Shown: positions 33,439 to 44,560 of the stretch, one piece after another
Layout of the letters: the number at the start of each line of letters is the position of its first letter
Position numbering within the stretch: the first letter of the stretch is position 1
Source of the DNA: Tuctoria greenei
Lineage: Eukaryota > Streptophyta > Magnoliopsida > Poales > Poaceae
Length of the DNA: 64,000 nucleotides
Assembly: GCA_036927565.1 (NCBI GenBank)
Contig: JAYESD010000001.1
Span: 272,191,560-272,255,559 of the forward strand
Reading direction: 5' to 3'
Notes under the pieces: model-generated
What the model saw: the letters and a program-made list of their open reading frames with translations, nothing else
The model's database searches: none
Told to the model about the DNA's origin: nothing
Translations under genes and position numbers: made by a program

Positions 33439-33669
33439 TTAGTCCAAGATCACATAATTGTGCAATGGAAAGTAAATTAAACTAAGTGACTTAACGTACA
33501 AAACATTAGAAATAGATAAGTCATTTGAAATAGCAATTTTACCTAACCCAATTACCTTTCCCTTAGAGTTATCACCAAAGGTGACTTGTTCATGATTGCC
33601 GGGGTTTTCTATGGTGGTGAACATACCATCATTGCCGGTCATATGTTGAGTGCACCCGCTATCGAGTAC
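33439..33669 (-). pseudogene. Sirevirus 1 protease
   Basis: Begins VLDSGCTQHMTGNDGMF, with the aspartic protease DSG motif, and continues FGDNSKGKVIGLGKI to SNVLYVKSLS. A frame break follows near 33440. It is separated from gag by one stop codon in the same frame. Confidence 0.85.
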
Positions 33670-34902
33670 TCAATGCTTTCCTCCGACTTTGTAGTTCACC
33701 TTGGTGTTACCTTTCGCCATGAGGCACATGGGCGGTGGATGAAGAGGTGAGTCATCATTGTTGGCAATGGCGAGGCCGGCCAAACTTTCTTCTTCCGCTT
33801 CACTCTCTTCATCACTTGTTTCTTCGTCGGTGACCCATTCATTTGCCTCACACATGAACACCTTTTGTGGGCCATTTCTCTTCTTTGGGAAGAGTCTTGC
33901 CTTCTTTCCCTTGTCATGTTTCCTCTTCCCAAAGGATCTTGGTTTTGGTTTGGCCTCTTCTTCATCATCTTCACTTTCTTCAAGCTTGCGATGCTTGCTC
34001 TTGCGGTTCTCTCTTCTTTTGTCCGGTTTTGGACAATCATGGGAGATGTGGCCTTGATCACCACAATTGTAGCAAGTCTTGTGATCATCTCTCCTTGGTA
34101 GAAACACTTTCTTCTTGGGATCAAATGTGTATCCCTTCTTAGTAATCTTGGAGTTCAAGCGTGAGAACTTTCTCATCATCAATGCAAGCTCATCATCATC
34201 ATCTTCACTTGATGATTGCTGTTCTTCACTTGAGCTAGGCTCAACCACCTTCTTCTTCTTGAGGCTTGTTTTCTTGGTGGAGGCCTTTAGAGCAATTGTT
34301 TTTGAAGATGATTGCTCCATCATCCCAAGTACACTCATCTCATGAGCGTGAATTTCTCCAATAAGCTCCGAAACTTCAATGTGGTCAAGAGACTCCTTTT
34401 GAAGCATGGAGTTGATGATGTTGTACTTTGGCTTGGGAAGGAGCATGAGGATCTTGCGGTTGATGAGTCTCTTGCCAAGAGAAGCAATGTCAAGAGCATT
34501 AATTTCTTCAATAAGTACATTCAAGCGAGAGAACATCTCACTGACAATTTCATGAGGTAGCATCTTAAATTCATCATATTTTGCTTTAAGCATGTGATAT
34601 TTAAGTTCCTTGACTTGAGAAGAACCCTCATGAATCTCTATTAAGCAAGCCCAAATTTCACAAGCTTTTTCTTTACTAGCAATTCTAGCAAACACATCTT
34701 GACTAATACATTCATAGATTGCATTCCTAGCTTTAGCATCCCATTTAATTTGATCACCAACATAGTTATGTTCTCCAAACCCCGCGTGGGTCGCTTCCCA
34801 TACTTCGGGAGCAATAGCCTCTAGATAAGCGCGCATGCGTGCTTTCCAATAGGCAAAGTTCTTGCCCTCGAAGATAGGAACCGAACCCCCAACCTTGGCC
34901 AT
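33670..34902 (-). CDS. Sirevirus 1 gag
   Basis: 410 codons, starting MAKVGGSVPIFEGKNFAYWK. The UBN2-type gag domain spans residues about 15-190. An acidic Ser-rich hinge precedes the zinc knuckle CYNCGDQGHISHDC near residue 278, then basic K/R-rich and acidic stretches. The stop at 33670-33672 reads GKH, TGA, VLDSGC: a Trp codon before the protease seems to have become a stop. Gag thus ends as a complete protein but is cut off from pol. Confidence 0.85.
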   Translation of the reverse strand: MAKVGGSVPIFEGKNFAYWKARMRAYLEAIAPEVWEATHAGFGEHNYVGDQIKWDAKARNAIYECISQDVFARIASKEKACEIWACLIEIHEGSSQVKELKYHMLKAKYDEFKMLPHEIVSEMFSRLNVLIEEINALDIASLGKRLINRKILMLLPKPKYNIINSMLQKESLDHIEVSELIGEIHAHEMSVLGMMEQSSSKTIALKASTKKTSLKKKKVVEPSSSEEQQSSSEDDDDELALMMRKFSRLNSKITKKGYTFDPKKKVFLPRRDDHKTCYNCGDQGHISHDCPKPDKRRENRKSKHRKLEESEDDEEEAKPKPRSFGKRKHDKGKKARLFPKKRNGPQKVFMCEANEWVTDEETSDEESEAEEESLAGLAIANNDDSPLHPPPMCLMAKGNTKVNYKVGGKH

Positions 34903-34948
34903 TTTAGCTCTCTAGCGGTGAAGCTAGAATGATCCTATAAGCAACCTT

Positions 34949-34960
34949 GCTATGATACCA
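34949..34960 (-). promoter_or_regulatory. Sirevirus 1 primer-binding site
   Basis: Minus strand TGGTATCATAGC beside the 5' LTR. One mismatch from the initiator-Met tRNA complement TGGTATCAGAGC. Confidence 0.85.
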
Positions 34961-34962
34961 AT

Positions 34963-36372
34963 TGTAAGGATCGAATTCCCAAGAGGGGGGGGGGGGTGAA
35001 TTGGGCTTCTTTTAAAAAATCTAAGCAATAAAACTTAATCCCTAAAAGCCCAATTCCCTACGCAAACAATCTATGCATTGAAGTAAATAGCAACTTCACA
35101 GAATATAAAATGCATAAATGTAAGGGAGAGGAAGAGGATGCAAACTCCCGAGGAGACACAAGGATTTATCCCGTGGTTCGGCAAGATCGTCAAGATCTTC
35201 CTACATCCACGTTGTGGCACCCACCAAAGGGTATAGCCACACCCAAGTCACCGAGACGAGGGATCTCCACTATTCTTCTCCGTTTGCCAACCTCGGCAAG
35301 GTGGAGCTCAAGCCTTGTAAAACTTCGACCCCCCGGGCTTCTACAAACGCCTTGGTAAGCTCCAGAAGTCTCTCACAATTACAAACACCAAGAGGCACTC
35401 CCTTGAGGCTCTCACTATCCTAGAGATTCCACTCAACCAGAATGGAGGCACACAAGCTCTCTCTAGCTAGTTCTAGCCTATCTCTTGGTGTGTAGGTGGT
35501 CGAAATGATGTAGAAGTGATGGCTCTTGGTCTTGAACGCTTGTGGATGTGTTGAGAATGTCTGGTGATCAAGACTTATCGAAATGACAGGTTTAGGGGGT
35601 ATTTATAGCCAGCCTCCACGAAATAGCCGTTGGAAAAGTAGGCTGACAGAACTTTTCTGCGAACATCGGATGATCCGATGTCCCCCCTTTAGTTATCATC
35701 GGTCAAGTTTACTTTAGCTGACGTCATTGTGTCAGATATGATCATTGTTAGACCGATGTTGCACTTGTCTTCTCATCGGATGATCCGGTGGCTCTTCCTC
35801 CAGAATTGACTCAAACTTGATGCTTACTGGAGTGATTGACCGATGTGTATATTTCTGTACATCAGATGATCCGGTGCTACACTTGGTCCAAGGATATTGC
35901 AAACTGTACTGATGGACCAATGTAGCTTAGCCCTTAACATCGGATGATCCGGTGAGTGCTTTGTTCTGAGGTCTTCTTCTTCTGCTGAACCAACTCGACC
36001 GATGTGTTGTTCTCAGAAATCATCGGTTGATCCAGTGAGTTGATTTTGTTTGCTTCGAGTTGTTTCTAAGTGATTCTTTTGTGTGTTGCTCGATTGACCT
36101 CTTAGACTTTTGTTGGAAATGTACTTCTGATGGTTGTCAAGCATTAAGTGTCATCAATTGTGGTTGAATGACTTTGACATAAGAGCTTTCACTTCTTGTC
36201 TTCATATCATTGATTTGATCTCATAAAGTGATTGTATATGGGTCTCCAATGACATATAGATTTCATTTGATTGAGTGATTATGGGGACCTTGCATTCACA
36301 AATTCATTAGTAAAATCCAATGGTTGTCATTAATCACCGAAACCGTACCTCATGGGGGCCTAGATGCTTTCA
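34963..36372 (-). repeat. Sirevirus 1, 5' LTR
   Basis: 1,410 bp, near-identical to 25204-26607, with a 12-G run at 34985-34996 where the other copy has a short G run. It contains the TATA box (35600-35607) and the palindrome array from 35664. The outer end GATGCTTTCA abuts the CACCC duplication. Confidence 0.93.
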
Positions 36373-37393
36373 CACCCAGCGCTCGAGCCACCCGAGCCGC
36401 CGCCGCCTCACCATGGGCGTCGTCGGGTAACCGTCACCCTCCTCCTCGGTGCTCCCCGACCGCCTCCAACGCCATCACCATCTCCAATTTGCAATGTTTG
36501 TGAATTTAGGTTATTTTTAGCCCTGTGATTTACATTTGCGATGCTATGTTGTGATTTACATTTGTGATGCAATGTTGTGACTTATGAGCCATCATCTACA
36601 ATTGTCATGCTTAGAATGTGTAATTGTGAGCTTATGTTTAGGTGATGCTTATGTTGGAATTTTGATGCTTAGAATTGTGATACTTACAATCGAATTCATG
36701 CGTAGAATTAAATTGAATTTATGTTGAGAATTGATTTGATACTTATGAATATAATTGAATTGATGCTTATGTTTAAGTTTATGGTTATGTTTATTTTGAG
36801 AATTGAATCTCTTATGTTTAGGTCAATGCTTATGTCTATGTTTAGAATAAAATTGTTTATTTTTAGGTTTATATTTATTAATTGATAAATTACAATTTAA
36901 TAATCATTATGTTTACATTTAATTGAATTGCTTAGTTTTCTAGATTATGGTTATAATTTTTAATTTGATTGCTTGAGAGTTACTATATGCACAAAATGGG
37001 ATTCGGGTCAGCTTGACCCGACACAACCCATTTAGGTACCGACAAGGCCCATTTAGTTAGAAGTTAAAGTATGCGTCTAAACAGACACGAAGGCGAACGA
37101 CAGCGCTGCGGACGGCAAGCACCCGCACGTGTGGATGGCGGACTTCGACGGACCCGCTTCCCTGTCTCTCTCTGGTTCTTTCCTCCTCTCTCTCGTCTTG
37201 AAGAACTGCACCATTTTGGACAGTTGACCCTAAAGCTTGAAGAACTGCACCATTTTTGGGGGTGCAGTCTAAAACAAGCAAGGGTAAATTGTCAAAATTT
37301 TATTCGAATTCAGGTTTTGTGTCTCGTTATTAGCAGGATAAATCCTGCATAAATTAACGATAATTTCTTCGACTTTAAATTGCAGACTCAAAC
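36373..37393 (+). other. CACTA internal region, probable exon 1 and intron
   Basis: GC-rich start with ATGGGCGTCGTCGG then GTAACC (36414-36433), followed by AT-rich, T-biased DNA with many GATGCTTATG phrases, typical of a plant intron. At 37197 and 37236 GAAGAACTGCACCATTTT repeats. Confidence 0.4.
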
Positions 37394-38225
37394 ATAGGTG
37401 AAGACCGTAGTTGGATGTATACTGGCTATAAGAGCAGGACTGGTGGTCACTCGGATGAGTTGTACACCAAGTTAGATGAATTTTTGGATTGTTGAACGCA
37501 AGGCTGCAGTGAGGCCTCAGCCGAGCGACTGGTAAGTTTAGAAATCATTCATATTAATTGTAACTATATGGATTGTTGAACTTACACAATTTTCTTGTTT
37601 TTTAGGCTAGGTACGATGATGAGGTTAGGAGGATACATGGTGCAGGATTCGATTAGGAACATGAATCAATCGACCCTCAAGCCGCGTATGCAAGCAGAGG
37701 TGAAAAAGCCCACGAAAGGTGAGTTCGTAATTCATTTTATCATTTTCAATTCAAGATATTTCAATTCCATATTAATGATTCTTTTTTATTGGCTTGCCAT
37801 ATCCGACGGAGTTGTCGACTCAAGGGCAGCGAGACCTGTGAGAGGCAGCTCCACGCAGGCTTCATCAGCGGGCCCGAGTCACCATGTCTCGCAAGTGGAG
37901 ACTCTCTCCCTTCAGGTCGAGGAGGGAAAGGTGGAGATGGAGGTGGCAAAGGCGGTGATGCAAGCCACCATCTCCTACCAGCAAGCCTGCATGGAGCAGA
38001 TGCAGGAGGCAATGGAGGTGCAAAGACAGTCGATGACGGTAAGTTAAAGTAATCTAAATTCATTGCATTACTAATAATATATAATAACCTGTAACATTTG
38101 CAATGATAGAGTTTCTTTCAAGGCCACGGAGTTTAGGGGTTGTAGCTCGAGCTACCTTCACTGCCACCGTCAATTCCACCGCCAGAAGTGCACGTACCGC
38201 CGCCGGTGCACACTTATTCGTGTTT
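37394..38225 (+). pseudogene. CACTA-encoded protein fragment
   Basis: Pieces in plus frames: GEDRSWMYTGYKSRTGGHSDE and LYTKLDEFLDC near 37394-37492, the opening typical of plant CACTA proteins. A short block with KPRMQAEVKK lies near 37680-37715. An acidic coiled-coil-like part follows at 37830-38040 (ETLSLQVEEGKVEMEVAKA, EQMQEAMEVQRQSM), resembling the C terminus of Ptta/En/Spm-type proteins. Intron-like AT-rich gaps separate the pieces, and a TGA follows DEFLDC. Truncated on the right by a retrotransposon LTR. Confidence 0.6.
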
Positions 38226-38253
38226 TTAGGTAATAAAAAACATTATTACTTAG

Positions 38254-39778
38254 TGTAGGATCGAAGAGCACATGAAAAGCTACCAGAGGGGGGTGAATGG
38301 TAGATTTAAAAAATCTTACGCAGCGGAAACAATTAAATCCCAACCCCTTCGGCAGAAAAATGATCTGTTAAAGAAATCGTGTGTGAGACTAATCTAACAC
38401 ATATCACCGTGAAAAAAAAAGTGATAGATATCATATAGAATCAAGTCACGAAGACGACACAACAAGAATCACTAAAATCCATCGAGAGAAACTCAAGTTA
38501 CGATTCAAATATCGAACAAAGGTCAATCTGTCCTACCCGAGAAAAACAGTTTTGGGATGCTGCAAAGAAACTCGTGTAGATCTGAAACCACAAATCCAAT
38601 GACCGTGAAATTTTGACAGATGATAGATAATCAAGTTTTGAATATAATATAAAAAGAATCACATCAATTGGATCTGTAAAACTCGAGTTATGATAAAACC
38701 ACCAAAGAAAGATAGTGTTGTGCAGAAAACTCGACGAGAAAAACTTGTCTGGAACAAGTCGGACGAACAAGGCACAAAAGTTCCTTTAAACTATGATATT
38801 TATTCAATAGAACACAAGAGGAACAAACCCAAAGTCGTCTATCACGAGCTCTGGCGTCCCTTGCTTATATAACCAGCCCGGAGGCAACCTCAACTCAAAC
38901 TAGGACTCTAATCCTACTCAAATCACGAATTGAAACATTCCATAACTGCTTAGGACTCTTCTATACGCAGATAGAAGCAATCTTAAGGCTTCCAAACACC
39001 TTAGGAACGTATCCCACATTCCTAAAATAACTTAAATTCATGTTCCACATGAAATCCTAACATAACCAACTCAAAACATTCCATATTTGAGTCAAACACG
39101 ACTCAGCCGCAGCCTGAGTCCATAACCTAGTCGGTTGGACCTTTCCGACCAATTCTTTACATCCACATCTCTTCATCACGCCTCGGAACCATGTAGCTAT
39201 GTCCATGCACTCTTTGCACACGTGCAAACATATTTCAATGATGTCCACGATACCTTCATATGCACTGCTCTTGATTCAAACATGTTGCGCAACCTCCCGA
39301 TCAACTCAACCACAATTCCTCCCGGACTTGGTTGTTGAATCTCATCTTTTCCCTAAGACTAGTTCAATGGATCCCGTCACCATCTATGTCTTGAACTCAA
39401 GCAACACTTGCACATGAACAAACAACCAATTCGTACGAGCCCAAGTCCGCGACTTGACTCAAGTTAGTTCCAAACTCAACACCTTACGTGAGCACCTCAC
39501 ATAAGCATGTTGCAAAGCATAGCAAAACGATATCAGCCATATAAACCAAAACGCACCAGAAACTTAGCAAATGAATACTAAGCAATCTTTCCAAGAATAT
39601 AAAGCAATTTCGAAACATTTCATAGTAAAAGCAGGAACATTGCGATCAAGCTCCGAACCTTGCCAAAGCTAACCAAAACATGTCACACCTATCGTCGAAT
39701 CTTGATAAAACAATGTTTTGGTAGTATTCAAAACTTTTATCATCAAAGCCAATGTATTCAGCACACATAGGCCTCACA
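38254..39778 (-). repeat. Sirevirus 2, 3' LTR
   Basis: TGTAGGATCG...GGCCTCACA, 1,525 bp. The minus strand has a TATATAAG box at 38864-38871. Homologous to 46285-47390 over its first 1,121 bp. No 17-bp palindrome array of the Sirevirus 1 type is seen. Confidence 0.9.
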
Positions 39779-40767
39779 ATCTCCCCCTTGATGAATGTGT
39801 TGACAACACCACTTAAAATCCGAACATTGGCTTATTCACATTAAAAGTTTTGAAAATAATCTCTCCCCTTTGTGAAATAGAAATAAAATGAGAAGAAAAA
39901 CAATTGTGAATATGTGCAATGTGCAATCAATTCCCCCTCTTGCATACTTACTTTAAAGATTCACATATTATCTATTATCTCTCCCCCTTTGACAATGTAT
40001 TCAGCAAGGTACAAGAGAAGTTTTAATTGTTATGAGCATATTATAACATATACATATAAGACAAAGCTCATCATAGTCATACTATCAAGTAACTAGCACT
40101 ATCACATCAATGAGATACATAAAGTAGTGTAAGCCATGCTAGAGATCAAATGTAGTTTCCAATTTAGCAAGTCATGATCTCACAAACTTAACTATTTCAA
40201 AACCTGAAAGCATGATACTTGTTGCTGCATTTTATTATTTTTCAAAGAACAAATTTAGATCATATGATATTTGCAAGAGATTATATGCGCATCTGCCTTA
40301 TTCTAACCAACCAAGCCAAACCTATGTCATTTGACAATCAGAATCTTAAGGACATGGTTTTAGTCATACACAACTTCTTCTAAGTTCATATCTAAGTGCA
40401 ATGATAATCCATCTCAAAAGAAGAAGTGCGATGCATGCATATTCTCTTGATCTTTTCTCATTTTTATTTGATCATAAAAGCTCAACATGTGAGTTGATTA
40501 CTTGATTAATTCTTTATGATTAAAAGCACTTGTGAGCATGCAACAAGTTCAAAACAGAAAGAAAGTTCGACCATGACCAGATTTAGTGTAAGCAATTATT
40601 CCATTTACTATACATGGCAAAAACTACAAAATGTATAACACGAGTAATGTAGTAAGAACTTTCAACATGTAAAAGGAATCATAAAGTCATATATGTTTGA
40701 AATACTATGCTCATATTATTTTAATATCAGATTCACACATAGACTTCTCAAGTTTCAAAACTCCCCC
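39779..40767 (-). other. Non-coding 3' region with multiple polypurine tracts
   Basis: CTCCCC or CCCCCT tracts at 39780, 39861, 39930, 39979 and 40760 (plus-strand view) in AT-rich DNA. No ORF with recognisable domains; the env-position ORF is absent. Confidence 0.75.
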
Positions 40768-41280
40768 TCAATGTAAGCCATGAGGATGCATAACTCTTAT
40801 TACACTACAAATGAAACAAAAACGAGTGAAATCCAAATGTTTTCTAAAATTGTCAGCCAATTGTTGTTCGATATCTACATGGTGAAGCACAATGTTTCCT
40901 TTTTCAACATTATCACGGAGAAAGTGATACCTAATGTCAATGTGCTTAGTTCTAGAATGTTGCACGGGGTTTTTAGCAATGCAAATGGCACTAGTGTTAT
41001 CACAAAACAGTGGAACACTATCTAGATCAACCCCATAGTCCTTAAGTGTTTGAACAATCTAAAGAATTTATGAGCAAGCACTAGAAGCAGCTACATATTC
41101 AGATTTAGCCGTTGATTGTGCAACTGAGTTTTGTTTTCTAGAGGACCAAGCAACAAGTGAATTACCAAGAAAATGAAAAGCACCGGAAGTACTTTTCCTA
41201 TCAATCTACAACCCCCAAAATCAGCATCCGAAAAAGCTTTCAAAGTAACGGTTGAGGAAGAAGGAAGAAAAATACCAAAT
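40768..41280 (-). pseudogene. Sirevirus 2 RNase H
   Basis: The minus strand reads LGNSLVAWSSRKQ-like sequence, then an AKNPVQHSRTKHIDIRYHFLRD-type end (the open part from 40965 down to 40768 reads RTKHIDIRYHFLRDNVEKG and LADNFRKHL). Stops and frameshifts occur upstream at about 41055-41280. Relic. Confidence 0.75.
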
Positions 41281-41289
41281 TCTTGAGTT

Positions 41290-42230
41290 CTATGTAAGTA
41301 CCTGAGAATCCTTTAACGGCTTGCGATGTGAAGCACGTGGGGAGGCTTGAAACCGTGCACAAAGACATACGCTGAATTGTATGTTCGTTCTTGGTGCCGT
41401 GAGGTACAAAAGTGATCCGATCATGCTTGTATATTCTTTTTTATCTACGGGTTCACCATCTTCATCAAGTTCAAGTGTTGTTGTTGTTCCCATTGATGTC
41501 CGAAGATGCTTGCTTTTGTCCATATTGAATCGCCTTAGGAGGTCTTTTGTATACTTCGTTTGATGCACAAAGGTACCCTCCTTGGTTTGCTTGATTTGCA
41601 GCCCCAAAAAGTACGTGAGTTCTCCCATCATAATCATCTCAAATTCTGAACTCATCATAGCTGAAAACATGGACACAAGATCATGAGAAGCACAACCAAA
41701 GATAATATCATCCACATACACTTGAACGAATAATGAGTCATTGCCATGCTTAAACACAAAAAGAGTTTTATCAACCTTGCCCATGGTATACCCCTTTTCA
41801 AGTAAGAATGTTTTTAACCTATCATACCATGCTCTAGGGGCTTGTTTGAGACCGTACAAGGCTTTGGACAGTTTGTAAACATGATTAAAAAATCTGAATT
41901 TTTAAAACCCAGTAGTTGTTTGACATAAACCTCCTCATCTATGTAGCCATTAAGAATAGAACTTTTAATATCCATTTGATAAAGCTTAAAACCTTTAGAT
42001 GCAGCAAAAGCTAACAAAATTCTTATGGCTTCTAATCTAGCAACAGGAGCAAAAGTTTCATCAAAATCTAGACCTTCAACTTGAGTAAAACCTTGAGCAA
42101 CCAACCTAGCCTTATTCCTAACCACAACTCCATCCTCACTTTGTTTATTTTTAAATACCCATTTAGTTCCAATTAAAGTGTGACCTTGAGGTGGAGGTAC
42201 AAGTTTCTAAACATTATTTCTTTCAAAAGT
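41290..42230 (-). pseudogene. Sirevirus 2 reverse transcriptase
   Basis: N part at 42125-41880: ARLVAQGFTQVEGLDFDETF, PVARLEAIRILLAFAA, YQMDIKSSILNGYIDEEVYV, keeping the first catalytic Asp. C part at 41859-41290: GLKQAPRAWYDRL, VYVDDIIFG (catalytic YVDD), YFLGLQIKQTKEGTFVHQ. A frameshift near 41890 separates the parts, and another near 41300 leads into RNase H. Confidence 0.87.
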
Positions 42231-42232
42231 TT

Positions 42233-43640
42233 CTAACTCTTCTTGCATGGCAATAATCCAAGATTCATTAGTGAGGGCATGTGATATATCTTTGGGTTCA
42301 AAGAAGCAACAAAAGCAGAATGAGCATGAGAGTTTGGATTGCAAAACCTGGATCGTGTGACTAGTTCGTGCAAGCTTCCAATAATTTGTTGTGGAGGATG
42401 ACTTTTGAGAACCCGAAGGGGAGTGGACACTTCACAAGCTTCTTCTTCTTCATGTTCATGACAAATCGATGAGCTTGTGACTTGAGGAGGATCTGTACCA
42501 GCAATGGTGGTCGTCGGTGCTGGCTGTGAATCAAAATCAGGAGCTGGAAAAATGTCATTAGCTGTTGAATTTTTGGGCAGCAGCTCCACCTCTTCCTCAT
42601 CTTCAACGAAAATGCTCTCCCCCTGCGGATATGAATCTGGACCTGCAATGTTTGAACTAGTACCTGGGCTAGCTTCATCAAAAGACACCTCACAAGTCTC
42701 CACAACTTTGTTGGTGTCAAGTAAAAGCACACGGTAGCCTCTAGTATGAGATGGATAACCAAGAAACATGCCATCAACGGATCTAGGTTCAAATTTATTA
42801 AGATTACCATGTTTCTTAACAAAGCATTTGCAACCAAAGACCCGAAAGTGTGTAACACTAGGCCTATGTTCAAACCGGAGCTCATATGGTGTTTTACCTA
42901 GCTTAGCGCGCAAGAAAACACGATTTGAAACATAACAAGTAGTTGCAATCGCATCAGCCCAAAATTTCCTAGGAGTTTGATATTCATCAAGCATAGTACT
43001 AGCCATCTCAACTAAGGTTTTGTTCTTTCTTTCTACAACACCGTTTTGTTGAGGTACATATGGTGAAGAAAATTTATGATCTATTCCATTTTCAGCACAA
43101 AAGTGATCAAAAGATTGATTTTTAAATTTGATTCTGTTATTACTTCTAATTGCTTTTAAAGATCATGGGTGATCAATTGATAATCTAAGAAATAAAGTTT
43201 TCTAAAGTGACTAAAAGCTTTATTCTTAGATGCCATAAAGTAAACCTAAGAGCGTCTAGAATAATCATCGACAATCACAAGAACATACCATTTACCTCCG
43301 AAGGATTGAACGCGCGAAGGTCATACGGTGTCAAGGTGCAAAAGTTGACCCAGTTCAGTTGTCATGATCATTGTGAGAGGAGTATGTGAACCTGCAACCA
43401 TCTTAGCACGTCTACAAGAAGAGCACACAATTTCTTTGTCCCCTTAAGCTTAGGCAGTCCACGTATGCGATCAAGAGCACTAACACGCGTTAGATGATCA
43501 AAGCCTACGTGACCAAGTATACGATGCCACAAATATAAATCTTTGGAATCATTAGCAACTAGACACCTATGCTTAGAGTAAGACATCAAAACCAGCTTTA
43601 AAAACTCTTCCAAACCGTGATATGTTAAAAATAAGCTCAC
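42233..43640 (-). pseudogene. Sirevirus 2 integrase
   Basis: GAG-pre-integrase at 43540-43370 (DLYLWHRILGHVGFDHLTRV). A damaged core follows at 43370-43010, and an open C-terminal part at 43006-42233 (MLDEYQTPRKFWADAI, GKTPYELRFEHRPSVTHFRV, an acidic linker). The core is broken by stops near 43140-43240, so catalytic residues cannot be assembled in one frame. Confidence 0.8.
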
Positions 43641-43938
43641 TATTTGAATTTACAACTTTGCAGCAATTTTTAGTGAAAATAATTTCCAGATTTTCATCTA
43701 GTAGTTGTGAAACAGAAAGCAAGTTGTATTTCAAATTTTTAACAAGTGCCCCATCCTTCAAAGTGTAGTGATCATTTACTCTAACCGAACCCTTAGCAAT
43801 TATAGGAGTTGAAGAATTATCGGCAAAAGTAACATTCTCTACACATGACACAAAAGAGAGGGAGGAGAACCATTCTTTGTTACCGGTCATGTGGCATGAG
43901 CAACCTGAATCCACAATCCAAATATTCTCCTTCCTCAA
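43573..43938 (-). pseudogene. Sirevirus 2 protease
   Basis: IWIVDSGCSCHMTGNKEWF carries the DSG active site. VTFADNSSTPIIAKGSVRV and VKNLKYNLLSVSQLLDENL follow, the normal copia protease to linker order. Overlaps the start of the integrase zinc region in another frame. Confidence 0.85.
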
Positions 43939-43947
43939 GCGTGTAAC

Positions 43948-44560
43948 CTACATAGAGGCACAATACATCGATGAATCAATACTGAGGTTAGTCAAAAGGC
44001 ATTTAGGAATCCAGTACTGAGTCACATGACGTCCAGCAGGAATAACACGCGAAAGCTGAGACAAAACAACAGGTTTATGAGCCAAAGTTTGAGGATTTTT
44101 GTATCCAACTACTGACTTATCAGATATTACATGTGTAGCACGAAACACAGTAGGTTTGGGAGCAAACTTTGCATGTTTTCGACTCATTACAACAGGTTGC
44201 ATGTTCATATCATTCGGTTTAACATGTTCAGTAAATTTTGCATGAAACTTATGAGATCTAGCAATCATTTTTTTCTGTTGTTTAGCTAGTCTATAACAAA
44301 ATCTATGACATGATCATCTCTACCACAGTAGGTACAATAAAATTTAACTTTGTGTTCATGTCTAGATGAGCAAACAACATTTTTATTTGACACCGAATGA
44401 GACAACACTCCTGCAGATTTGAAAACCACTTCTTTTTGTTTAGGAACTGTTTGAATCAAACTACTTCCTAATGTTCTTACAATTTTAGGTGGATGTGCCC
44501 TAGCATGAGCATGAGAATCAAAACCTAAACCGGTTTTATCCTTGCAAGACTTGGAAGAAT
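43948..44560 (-). pseudogene. Sirevirus 2 gag-protease spacer
   Basis: Minus-strand fragment 44268-43948 plus broken flanks, low-complexity and basic (PTVFRATHVISDK, HKPVVLSQLSRV). It joins gag to the protease and holds several frame breaks. No domain recognised. Confidence 0.6.

Larger units (their letters stand above)
25204..36372 (-). mobile_element. Sirevirus-type Ty1/copia retrotransposon with third ORF (minus)
   Basis: Complete two-LTR structure, 11,169 bp, with target duplication CACCC at 25199-25203 and 36373-36377. On the minus strand the order is 5' LTR, initiator-Met primer site, gag, protease, integrase, reverse transcriptase, RNase H, a third ORF, multiple polypurine tracts, 3' LTR. 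Palindromic repeats in the LTR, several CCCCCT-type tracts and an extra ORF downstream of pol are Sirevirus hallmarks. The LTRs differ only at scattered sites, so the insertion is relatively young, yet gag-pro, reverse transcriptase and ORF3 all carry lesions. Confidence 0.93.
24602..38253 (+). mobile_element. CACTA transposon, left part, carrying nested Sireviruses
   Basis: Starts CACTACAGGAAATCCG at 24602 inside LINE ORF2, followed by about 300 bp of subterminal repeats and GC-rich DNA. It is split at 25203 by an 11.2-kb Sirevirus (TSD CACCC), resumes at 36373, and is terminated at 38254 by the second Sirevirus. A possible first exon starts at 36414 with a GT splice donor just after it, followed by a long AT-rich intron-like stretch. 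No right terminus is in the window. Confidence 0.85.
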
